21,606 nt of DNA, taken from IMG/VR virus record IMGVR_UViG_3300028829_004942, positions 1 to 21,606 of that record; one strand, given 5' to 3'. This stretch comes from a virus. Shown in pieces: positions 7,044 to 13,381 of this stretch. Within the stretch, counting starts at the first letter, position 1. Every line of letters begins with the position of its first letter. Under the pieces are notes generated by a model. It was not told where the DNA came from, did no database searches, and saw only the letters and a program-made list of their open reading frames with translations. The translations under genes were made by a program, and so were the position numbers.

Positions 7044-7961
7044 TCAGGGACCAAACAACCCTAAGAACTCGGCCCTTGCCGCAGTGTCAGTACGAAATAC
7101 ACCACGCAGAACATTTGTTACGGTCTCGCTACCCTGACGCTTAATGCCGCGACTCTCCATGCACAGATGTCTAGCACGGATAGAAACTGCTGCACCTCTT
7201 GGTTTAAGGTGGTCCATAAGAGCGTCAGCAACTTGCGTCGTTAACCGCTCCTGTACCTGAAGCCTGTTGGCAAATACGTCCAAAAGACGAGACAACTTAG
7301 ATAACCCAACAATCTTTCCGTTCGGGATGTACCCTATGTTTGCTGTTCCAAAGAACGGAGCGAGGTGGTGCTCGCAATGGCTGTAAAAAGGAATGTCTTT
7401 TACCACTATCATTTCGTCGTACGTTTCTCCCCCGTCTTCGAATTCCTTAAGGACGGTTGACGGGTCCACATTGTACCCGGAACTCCAGTGTTGCCAAGCT
7501 TTAGCAACCCGACTGGGGGTTTCCAGTAAACCACCCCGTTTGGGGTTTTCGCCTATTTGTTGGAGCAGGCGAGTTACGGTAACTGTGATGTCGCCCTCTA
7601 CATCTTGGTGCTCCCAAGGAAAGATTACCCAGGAGTCAGCAAACTCCTCAGTGCGTTGCTTGTTCACCAAAGCGTAGAAGGGTGTGGTCGGGCAGATGTT
7701 ATCGTAGTGACGCAATGTGTCACCGCTGTCGATAATATCGTCTAAGATAAAATCAGCTTGGTGCGGATTGCTTCTCATTGTAATGCTCGGCTCTTGTCCG
7801 GCAGTTACAATCTTCAAAATGTAAGACGCCGGTACACCCCCTCGCGGAACAGCAAAACAGGTGAGTTGGGTACGGCCAGGAAATTGCTGGCGCAAAGCTT
7901 TGGCCACGCCTTCTGCGTAAAGCGTCAGGTCGTTAAACTTTAGGTGATGTACTTTGCTCAT
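7044..7961 (-). CDS. folE: Fusion: Gpt-like phosphoribosyltransferase + GTP cyclohydrolase I
   Basis: This is a two-domain protein of 305 aa. Residues 1-118 form a type I phosphoribosyltransferase: FAVPRGGVPAS (36-46), the PRPP loop ILDDIIDSGDT (72-82) and SWVIFPWE (110-117). The last resembles the WIEQPW base-binding segment of E. coli xanthine-guanine phosphoribosyltransferase. Residues ~125-305 are GTP cyclohydrolase I: GENPKRGGLLETPSRV, SHCEHHLAP with zinc ligands Cys196 and His199, SKLSRLLDVFA, and Cys267 in HLCMESRGI. FolE converts GTP to dihydroneopterin triphosphate, the first step toward preQ0. Its usual length (~180-220 aa) is covered by the C-terminal domain alone. The start is ATG 7961 after AAGGAG with an 8-base gap. 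Guanine recycling by the first domain is inference. Confidence 0.93.
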   Translation of the reverse strand: MSKVHHLKFNDLTLYAEGVAKALRQQFPGRTQLTCFAVPRGGVPASYILKIVTAGQEPSITMRSNPHQADFILDDIIDSGDTLRHYDNICPTTPFYALVNKQRTEEFADSWVIFPWEHQDVEGDITVTVTRLLQQIGENPKRGGLLETPSRVAKAWQHWSSGYNVDPSTVLKEFEDGGETYDEMIVVKDIPFYSHCEHHLAPFFGTANIGYIPNGKIVGLSKLSRLLDVFANRLQVQERLTTQVADALMDHLKPRGAAVSIRARHLCMESRGIKRQGSETVTNVLRGVFRTDTAARAEFLGLFGP

Positions 7962-7977
7962 CGGTCAGCTCTCCTTA

Positions 7978-8442
7978 TTATGCGAACAAAGGTTCGTCGA
8001 GCCATTGGCCAAGTACAAACGTCGCAGAGCATTTACGGGTTTCTTCTACAGTCACAGCGGTCAGTATTACGTCTGTGTCAGCCAATACTTCCGGGCCAAT
8101 AGCGAGAACTAGGTACTCCGCCATATTCTCTGCCGTCGGGTTAAACGGCACCGTCACAACGCTCGGCGCTAGTGCCCCCTTACGGGTAAAAGCTTCAAGC
8201 ACTTCCGTATCCTCGTCCCAGAGAATCATTCTGTGGTCCCAGTTGTCTTCAAGCCACTGGCAAAGACGCTCTTTCATTACACTGAAGTCAATAACCCGGC
8301 CGACGCTGTCTAACCCTTTAGCTTCACAGGTAAAATAGATTCTGTAGTTATGGCCATGAAGCCAACGGCACTTGTTCTCGTGCCCCTTTACTCGATGCCC
8401 GGCTGAAAAATCGTGGTACCGAGTTACCTTGTGTGCGCCCAT
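7978..8442 (-). CDS. queD: 6-carboxy-tetrahydropterin synthase (QueD)
   Basis: QueD turns dihydroneopterin triphosphate into 6-carboxy-5,6,7,8-tetrahydropterin, step two of the preQ0 pathway. The 154-aa protein has the family zinc ligands His16 (SAGHR), His29 and His31 (LHGHNY), the catalytic Cys25 (KCRW), and the Asp69-His70 (NWDHRM) and Glu133/134 (TVEET) positions. I chose ATG 8442 because it overlaps the queC stop (TAATG) and has GGAG 7-8 bases upstream; an in-frame start at 8490 would add 16 residues inside queC and lacks support. It ends in two consecutive TAA stops just before the Shine-Dalgarno site of the FolE fusion gene. Confidence 0.95.
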   Translation of the reverse strand: MGAHKVTRYHDFSAGHRVKGHENKCRWLHGHNYRIYFTCEAKGLDSVGRVIDFSVMKERLCQWLEDNWDHRMILWDEDTEVLEAFTRKGALAPSVVTVPFNPTAENMAEYLVLAIGPEVLADTDVILTAVTVEETRKCSATFVLGQWLDEPLFA

Positions 8443-9266
8443 TATAAATCTCCGAGTTTGCGAGCCAATGCAACAACTTGAACGGACCATGAGACACGTT
8501 GTAGTTGTTCCTGGACGAAAGGTTTATTTAAATCATAGATTGGGTTGTCCGGCAAATCGTGGCCAAATAGATGAGCTCTTAGCCACAGCGGGTCAGGGCA
8601 CCCCGCCTCCTCGAAACCTTTCTCCCGTAGCAGTGTTGCATGATCGTTGCCCATTGGCGGGAATTGACCGTCGTAAGCGGTGTGGGTGTATGCCAGAGCT
8701 TCATAGCAGTTTCCGAGGTTCATAGCAAGCTCTACAGTCTTTCGCTTGTCAAGCTTCATTAACGGTGTAATAACCTGTAGCCCAGAAGGGGCTCCGTCTT
8801 CACCAGTAAACGTGCCAAGTGACGAAACCTCAGCAAACGCTGTAATAAACTCTTGGCGACAGTCAGGGTACCCGCCGTAGTCTTCACCAGACACCCCAGT
8901 AATGATGTTCGTAATTCCCAAGTTGTACGCTCGGTTGGCGGCAACCGTTAAAAAAAGTTGGTTGCGCATAGGCACAAAAGTCTTTTCTAGCCCTTCTGGC
9001 AGAACATCGTGGCTATCATACTGTTCGAGTTCGTTATCGGATACAAGAGGCGAGGTGCCTTTAAGGATATCGAAACCGAGGTTTACAAACTCGTGTGACT
9101 CAACACCGGCAAGCACACCCACGATCTTCGCGGCTTGCATCTCAATGTTATGTCTTTGTCCGTAACCAAACGTAATAGCGTGAACTTCGTCGTAATGCTG
9201 CATTGCCCAGTAAAGGCAAGTAGTCGAGTCTTGGCCACCCGACAGAACAACTAAACAGGCACTCAT
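8442..9266 (-). CDS. queC: 7-cyano-7-deazaguanine synthase (QueC), zinc cysteines replaced
   Basis: QueC uses ATP and ammonia to convert 7-carboxy-7-deazaguanine to preQ0. The 274-aa protein has the PP-loop SGGQDS (9-14), TFGYGQRH (32-39), FVPMRNQLFL (97-106) and GVSGEDYGGYPDCRQEF (124-140), all typical. The normal C-terminal zinc site, of the form SCY-x-G followed by CG-x-C-xx-C, is present as a frame but with every cysteine changed: Ala197, Met205, Asp208 and Thr211. The flanking Tyr-x-Gly, Pro-Pro and Arg-xx-Gly-Phe anchors are kept, so this is not a frameshift. The start is ATG 9266 (ATGA overlap with the upstream stop); a GTG four codons earlier sits on its own Shine-Dalgarno and is less likely. 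Confidence 0.93.
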   Translation of the reverse strand: MSACLVVLSGGQDSTTCLYWAMQHYDEVHAITFGYGQRHNIEMQAAKIVGVLAGVESHEFVNLGFDILKGTSPLVSDNELEQYDSHDVLPEGLEKTFVPMRNQLFLTVAANRAYNLGITNIITGVSGEDYGGYPDCRQEFITAFAEVSSLGTFTGEDGAPSGLQVITPLMKLDKRKTVELAMNLGNCYEALAYTHTAYDGQFPPMGNDHATLLREKGFEEAGCPDPLWLRAHLFGHDLPDNPIYDLNKPFVQEQLQRVSWSVQVVALARKLGDL

Positions 9267-9529
9267 TGTTTCTGCCACCCTTTGTCGAATTGGTCAATAG
9301 TTATAATCCGCTTTGGTTCAGCGTCTGCATAATAAGGTGGTTGGATCATAACCCATCGACCACCGACACTTACCGTAGCTTCAAGGGCAGTTCGTCCTAC
9401 CACTACGCCTTCGAGGTTGTCTTGCAGCCGTCTTATATGGTCGCCTACGTTCCAGATGTAAATGCCGTTTGACGTTTCTTCGGGCAGCACTCGATCGTAA
9501 TGCCAGTCCCATTCTGTTCCTGTGCTCAT
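9263..9529 (-). CDS. Conserved-position hypothetical protein (88 aa)
   Basis: I do not recognise this protein. It is acidic and soluble, with a Trp-rich N-terminus (EWDWHYD) and beta-type segments (GIYIWNVGDHIRRLQ, VVVGRTALEATVSVGGRWVMIQPPYY), suggesting a small beta-barrel. It sits inside the preQ0 gene run, joined by ATGA overlaps to queE upstream and queC downstream. It is therefore translated with the pathway and may serve it or regulate it. No metal or nucleotide-binding motif is visible. Confidence 0.7.
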   Translation of the reverse strand: MSTGTEWDWHYDRVLPEETSNGIYIWNVGDHIRRLQDNLEGVVVGRTALEATVSVGGRWVMIQPPYYADAEPKRIITIDQFDKGWQKQ

Positions 9530-10248
9530 GGTAACCCCACAATCTTGTGCATCTGTACACCAAGAATCATTGGTCCAATCCAGTTACCGGTTCCGTTCAT
9601 TACCGCATTAACAGCAGCTTTGTAATTGTTCTCATTTAGCCGGGTACTGTACTCGTCCATAGGGTTGATGTACACCTCGCCAACCCACCCGACCGGTGGC
9701 CTAGCCACAGTTCTGCCCTCGGGCAGCGGGTGGTGCAAGGCACTGATTGGAAGTCCGTCTTCGGCTACGTTGCTTTCACAGATAACGTACTTGTACACGT
9801 GCGCTGCTTTAGCAGTCATAGGGTGTATCTTGGCCGTCTTTGGGCTCACAACAAGAGTAAATCTTTCGTCGTCAAACGGCAGTCCAGTAGACGGAGCAAA
9901 AACACCATTGCTCTCTACTTGAACGTTATAGCCCTGACTTATTAGATGCCAAACTGTTGCGGTAATGTTCTGGCGAAAAGGTTCGCCCCCGGTAATTACA
10001 ATCAAACCAGCGCTGTGCCCGGTATCCCGAACTTGCCGGGCAATCATATCTGGCGTCAGCTTTAGCAAACTGTCCGTGTACTCTGTGTCGCATCCCGGGC
10101 ACTGAAGATTGCAACCGTGCAGTCTAATAAAGACTGCCGGATGCCCGGCATATGGGCCCTCTCCTTGGATAGTTAAAAAGATAGAATGCACGTCCAACGT
10201 GCCTACATCTTCTTGGGCCGGAGGGAGAGGTGTCTGAGTATTAAGCAT
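9526..10248 (-). CDS. queE: 7-carboxy-7-deazaguanine synthase (QueE), radical SAM
   Basis: QueE is the radical SAM enzyme that contracts the pterin ring of 6-carboxy-tetrahydropterin to 7-carboxy-7-deazaguanine. The 240-aa protein has the substrate-side motif FLTIQGEGPYAG (24-35), the 4Fe-4S motif HGCNLQCPGCD with Cys46, Cys50 and Cys53 (CxxxCxxC), and the SAM-binding VITGGEP loop (~88-94). The start ATG 10248 has GAGGA with a 4-base gap. It is the first que gene transcribed, just after a strong hairpin, and couples through ATGA to the 88-aa gene. Extra residues before SIFLTIQ (1-21) are slightly longer than in many bacterial homologues. Confidence 0.95.
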   Translation of the reverse strand: MLNTQTPLPPAQEDVGTLDVHSIFLTIQGEGPYAGHPAVFIRLHGCNLQCPGCDTEYTDSLLKLTPDMIARQVRDTGHSAGLIVITGGEPFRQNITATVWHLISQGYNVQVESNGVFAPSTGLPFDDERFTLVVSPKTAKIHPMTAKAAHVYKYVICESNVAEDGLPISALHHPLPEGRTVARPPVGWVGEVYINPMDEYSTRLNENNYKAAVNAVMNGTGNWIGPMILGVQMHKIVGLP

Positions 10249-10265
10249 TAAGTCCTCTTTGGAGA

Positions 10266-10305
10266 CATCGGGGGTGAGCCTCGAGAGAAAGGCTCACCCC
10301 CGATG
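10266..10305 (-). terminator. Perfect 15-bp hairpin upstream of queE
   Basis: The arms 10266-10280 and 10291-10305 are exact complements around a 10-base loop. On the transcribed minus strand it lies after the 92-aa gene and ends 17 bases before the queE start. No U-tract follows (TCTCCAAAG), so a classical intrinsic terminator is not supported. It may be a partial terminator, an RNase processing site or an mRNA-stabilising hairpin that sets different levels for the 92-aa protein and the que enzymes. Confidence 0.55.
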
Positions 10306-10335
10306 GATGCTCGGCTTGGCTCGAGTAGCCGCGCC

Positions 10336-10614
10336 TTATGCAGCAGCCTTTTCAGGAGCTTTGCGCTTCGAAGCGAGGCCGTGAAACTGCCGCCACCGTC
10401 CATACTGCGTAGCAATCGTGGCCTTGTTCAGCCCCTCTGCTTCGGCCTTTGCCATAACAGCGCCGCGACCAATCGGCTCGCCAGAGGCTTCCGAGAGTTC
10501 ATCGGCAATGGCCCACACACGACCCGTCAATGTACCGTCCTTCGGGCGAGTGATTCCGTTGGCTTGTGGCTGCTTAGGCTTTGCCTCAGCCGCTTCTTCC
10601 TTCTTCTTGGCCAT
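10336..10614 (-). CDS. Small basic HTH-like protein, paralogue 1
   Basis: This 92-aa protein has a Lys/Ala/Glu-rich flexible N-terminus (1-25) and a compact helical domain from TGRVWAIADEL to ATQYGRWRQFHG (~29-78). The domain is shared with the next gene upstream and with the partial gene at 21177: a VWA-type first helix, an EGLNKATIATQY recognition-like helix and a terminal aromatic-basic patch. The composition (Lys-rich tail plus small helical domain) suggests DNA binding, perhaps nucleoid-like or regulatory; the family is not recognised. It starts at ATG 10614 behind a strong AGGAGG with a 5-base gap, so it is probably well expressed. It follows its paralogue after a 62-base gap and precedes a strong hairpin. 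Confidence 0.75.
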   Translation of the reverse strand: MAKKKEEAAEAKPKQPQANGITRPKDGTLTGRVWAIADELSEASGEPIGRGAVMAKAEAEGLNKATIATQYGRWRQFHGLASKRKAPEKAAA

Positions 10615-10676
10615 TGTGGCCTCCTAACGAGAGTGCTTCCCAAAAAGGTCTATTGCAGAGCAGGGAAGCGGTTGCT

Positions 10677-11102
10677 CTACTTACTTTTCTTCCAGCGATA
10701 ATACTGTGTCTTAGCTGTAGACGCATTAACACCGTCGGCAATAGCGCGCTTAACCATTTCGTCACGCATTGCCGTAGTAATCTTTCCTTCTACAGCGTTA
10801 AACATTTCGTCACAAAGAGCCCATACCACCTCAGTAGGCTTACGAACCTTACTGCGATTGGCTGACCGCGAAGAGCCTTCACCAAAGCTTTGCTCGTGAT
10901 ACTCTTCGGCTACACATGGGGAAACTTCTGTGCTGTGCGAGACGGAAGTACGTTCCCAACCGTTCCCTTCGTGACGTGGTACGTGAACAGTTACAGAACC
11001 AAGGCCAACACGTTCTACCCTACCCGCACGCTGCCCGTAAGGACGCCAAGGGTAAATAAAAGTGTCGCCTTCAACAAGTGACCCTAATGGTACGATCTTC
11101 AT
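10677..11102 (-). CDS. HTH-like protein with N-terminal beta domain, paralogue 2
   Basis: This protein of 141 aa has two parts. Residues 1-~50 look like a small beta-barrel (VPLGSLVEGDTFIYPW, GRVERVGLGSVTVHV). Residues ~92-141 repeat the helical module of the downstream 92-aa protein: VVWALCDEMF, RDEMVKRAIADGVN and STAKTQYYRWKKSK. The two are linked by a Ser/Glu-rich stretch. A DNA-binding or regulatory role is inference from the module and the basic C-terminus. The start is ATG 11102 behind GGGAG with a 7-base gap, and a good promoter lies just upstream, so this gene heads the transcription unit that includes the que and dpdA genes. Confidence 0.75.
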   Translation of the reverse strand: MKIVPLGSLVEGDTFIYPWRPYGQRAGRVERVGLGSVTVHVPRHEGNGWERTSVSHSTEVSPCVAEEYHEQSFGEGSSRSANRSKVRKPTEVVWALCDEMFNAVEGKITTAMRDEMVKRAIADGVNASTAKTQYYRWKKSK

Positions 11103-11131
11103 TATTGGCTCCCTAGTTTAAGGTACCCACT

Positions 11132-11161
11132 AATTTACAAAGGGCCACGTGAATATGTCAA
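11132..11161 (-). promoter_or_regulatory. Leftward sigma70-like promoter for HTH/que/dpdA genes
   Basis: On the minus strand a perfect TTGACA (-35, 11161-11156) is followed after 18 bases by TAAATT (-10, 11137-11132). It lies in the 70-base gap after the membrane-protein gene and about 30 bases before the 141-aa HTH-like gene. It could give the preQ0/DpdA genes expression separate from the upstream helicase and nuclease genes. Confidence 0.6.
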
Positions 11162-11172
11162 GGGGTGCTGGA

Positions 11173-11568
11173 TTAACCGTGAATATCCGGACTCATCCAA
11201 TGATCGTACAACCACACACCGATCGCGGTTCCGATAACTATCTGGGCTGTTTTTTCTTCAACCAGAGAAACAGAGACCCAAGAGATTATTAACACCAGAA
11301 CAAAAATAGCAGCGTTCCATCCGCGAAAGAACATTCTGTGTTTGCTTAGGTGCCTCTGAACCCATGTCATTGTCTCGGACAAAGTATCCCTATGGTCTTC
11401 TGCGCTTTGCCAAAGCACGCCTACGATTTCTACTAGCATGAAAGCTGTGAACCACAGTGCCCAGATTTCTTTCGCGACTGGGCCGGTGATAAAGATTGCT
11501 ATTGTGCTGAGCACCCAAAGGGCCCAGTACAAGGAGAACCAAGGATGTGGATTTCTTTCAATTGTCAT
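11173..11568 (-). CDS. Four-helix membrane protein (hypothetical)
   Basis: This ~131-aa protein has about four hydrophobic segments (roughly residues 12-31, 36-53, 84-102 and 108-124). A charged middle (SAEDHRDTLSETMTWVQRHLSKHR) divides them into two pairs. It is predicted to sit in the host inner membrane. No holin or superinfection-exclusion family is recognised, though either is possible. The ATG at 11568 overlaps the helicase end by 11 bases; a TTG one codon earlier is possible. It is the last gene before the internal promoter at 11132-11161. Confidence 0.7.
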   Translation of the reverse strand: MTIERNPHPWFSLYWALWVLSTIAIFITGPVAKEIWALWFTAFMLVEIVGVLWQSAEDHRDTLSETMTWVQRHLSKHRMFFRGWNAAIFVLVLIISWVSVSLVEEKTAQIVIGTAIGVWLYDHWMSPDIHG

Positions 11569-13381
11569 CAAACGTATAGGTTATGATTTCTGGATATTTC
11601 CCTTTCTCGATTACACCAATCGCCGAAGGGGTTCGTAAATAATCTATAGCCTTCATGCCTTCGTGTGCATTGGGTGGCACACCCCAAGGAGACCTTAGCT
11701 CCCACCATTGTTGAGCAACTTTAGTGGCGTAGCCTCCGTGGTCCAGACAAATGTATTCATTAAAATGACGCAAGCCACAGTAGTATGTCACGCGCATAGA
11801 GTCTGGCTTGCCTTGCTTCTTGTGCAGACTGTAAAGCACTTTTGTGATTTTATGCGACGTTGGCGAGGGGATGTCCCCGGCAATAAGTTCGGCTGAGCTT
11901 GCCGCTGCTCCAATCTTGACACTCTTAGGAAACTCAGCATTACAGTGTTCACAGTGCCTAGCAGAAGCATGGGAGTAGCAAAGGCAGTGTTCACATAGCC
12001 GTACAGGGGCAACACCTTTGGGCCCTCTCCCTTTACGGCTTCTTCTAGGCAAGACAGGATCATTAATGGGTCCGAGTCTTTCTGTGTTCCCGGCAAAGTC
12101 CAGCACTAAGCAATCTTTTTTGCCCTCAGCCGGACGTGTTCCACGGCCTAGCATCTGCACCCACAGTCCTGGGGACTGGGTTGGGCGCAGCATTACAATG
12201 CAGTCGATTTCGGGGAAGTCAAAACCCGTGGTCAGAATATTGTTATTGACCATTACCTGTACACGGCCTTCTTTAAAGGCCGCTATACGCTCGTCCCTGT
12301 CCGTCACCTTGTTATGCACAGCAGTAGAGCTAATGTTGAATATATCCTCAAGGTACCCGGCAATGTGTTCGGCATGATCGATACCGCTGGCAAACACGAG
12401 CCAGTGTTTGCGATCACTAGCTAGTTGTACTGCCTCTTTTAAAGCGGCAATCGTAACGCTTTCTTGGTCCACTTTGGCTTGCATTTGCTTGAGCACATAC
12501 TCACCGCCTTGTACAGCGACGCCTGTTAAGTCTAGTTGTGAGTGCGTTCTCTTGGGCACTACCGGGGCAAGCCACCTTTCCTGAATTAACCAGTTAAAAG
12601 ACTTACGGTCTGTTAGATCAAATGCTACGTCGGTAAAGATACCTCCAGGATCGGTAAGCATCCCGGAGCTTAATCTATACGGTGTAGCGCTGAACCCTAC
12701 CACTTTTAGCTTCGGGTTTGTTTCCTTTAGAGAATCAATAAAGCGTCTATACATGGTGTTGCCGTTGTTGCTCACCAAATGACATTCATCGATTAACACT
12801 AAATCGATGTGCCCAAACAACTCGGCCTTACGATGAACAGATTGGATACCGGCAAACGTGATAGCGGCATCTGCTTCCTTACGTTTCAAACCGGCACTAT
12901 AGATACCGACGGGTGCCGTCGGGAAAACATTGCGCAACGTGTCGTAATTCTGCCCAATAAGCTCTTTTACATGGGTTAGCATCATAATGCGGGTGCCCGG
13001 CCATTGACTAAAGCTACGCCGGATAAACTCTGCTATGATGATAGACTTGCCCGTGCCTGTGGGCAGCGCAATAATTGGGCTTCCAGATTTTTCCGTGAAG
13101 TATTTGTGCAGAAAATCTATAGATGCTTCTTGGTAGTCGCGTAGGCTTATTGGTGTGGCTACGGGCACGGGCTTATCCGGGGCCCGGTTAGCCTGTAACC
13201 ACAATTTCGCCCCGGCACCGGTAGTGTGCCACCATAAACACGCCTTGCCCCTGTACGGCCTTTGGGGCTTTGAGTTAGCCAAGGCAAAACGCTTAGCTTG
13301 ATCTTCATTTTTGTATGCCACCTTGTCACAATGAACACATATGTACTTGCCCCCACGAAACTCGAGAGTAGCCGGGTTCAT
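11558..13381 (-). CDS. SF2 DEAD/DECH-box helicase with zinc fingers
   Basis: This 607-aa helicase has motif I LPTGTGKS (106-113), Ia LTHVKEL, motif II DECH (198-201), motif III SAT (231-233), a motif V region around TTGFDFPEID and motif VI QMLGRGTR (409-416), so both RecA-like lobes are complete. A CxxC...CxxC zinc knuckle (Cys463, 466, 477, 480) follows the core. The N-terminus has another possible metal site (Cys15, Cys18, Cys48, His52). It resembles RecQ/UvrB-type phage helicases used in replication or recombination. Its start overlaps the stop of the Cas4-like nuclease (ATGA), implying co-translation and joint action on DNA ends. Confidence 0.93.
   Translation of the reverse strand: MNPATLEFRGGKYICVHCDKVAYKNEDQAKRFALANSKPQRPYRGKACLWWHTTGAGAKLWLQANRAPDKPVPVATPISLRDYQEASIDFLHKYFTEKSGSPIIALPTGTGKSIIIAEFIRRSFSQWPGTRIMMLTHVKELIGQNYDTLRNVFPTAPVGIYSAGLKRKEADAAITFAGIQSVHRKAELFGHIDLVLIDECHLVSNNGNTMYRRFIDSLKETNPKLKVVGFSATPYRLSSGMLTDPGGIFTDVAFDLTDRKSFNWLIQERWLAPVVPKRTHSQLDLTGVAVQGGEYVLKQMQAKVDQESVTIAALKEAVQLASDRKHWLVFASGIDHAEHIAGYLEDIFNISSTAVHNKVTDRDERIAAFKEGRVQVMVNNNILTTGFDFPEIDCIVMLRPTQSPGLWVQMLGRGTRPAEGKKDCLVLDFAGNTERLGPINDPVLPRRSRKGRGPKGVAPVRLCEHCLCYSHASARHCEHCNAEFPKSVKIGAAASSAELIAGDIPSPTSHKITKVLYSLHKKQGKPDSMRVTYYCGLRHFNEYICLDHGGYATKVAQQWWELRSPWGVPPNAHEGMKAIDYLRTPSAIGVIEKGKYPEIITYTFDDN

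Noticed and set aside
10249-10335. preQ1-class riboswitch before queE
   Set aside because: The sequence is dominated by a perfect hairpin; I do not see the small pseudoknot pattern of known preQ1 classes.
10303-10701. 132-aa plus-strand frame opposite the small HTH-like gene
   Set aside because: It is antisense to a supported gene with a strong Shine-Dalgarno; its composition is shadow-like.
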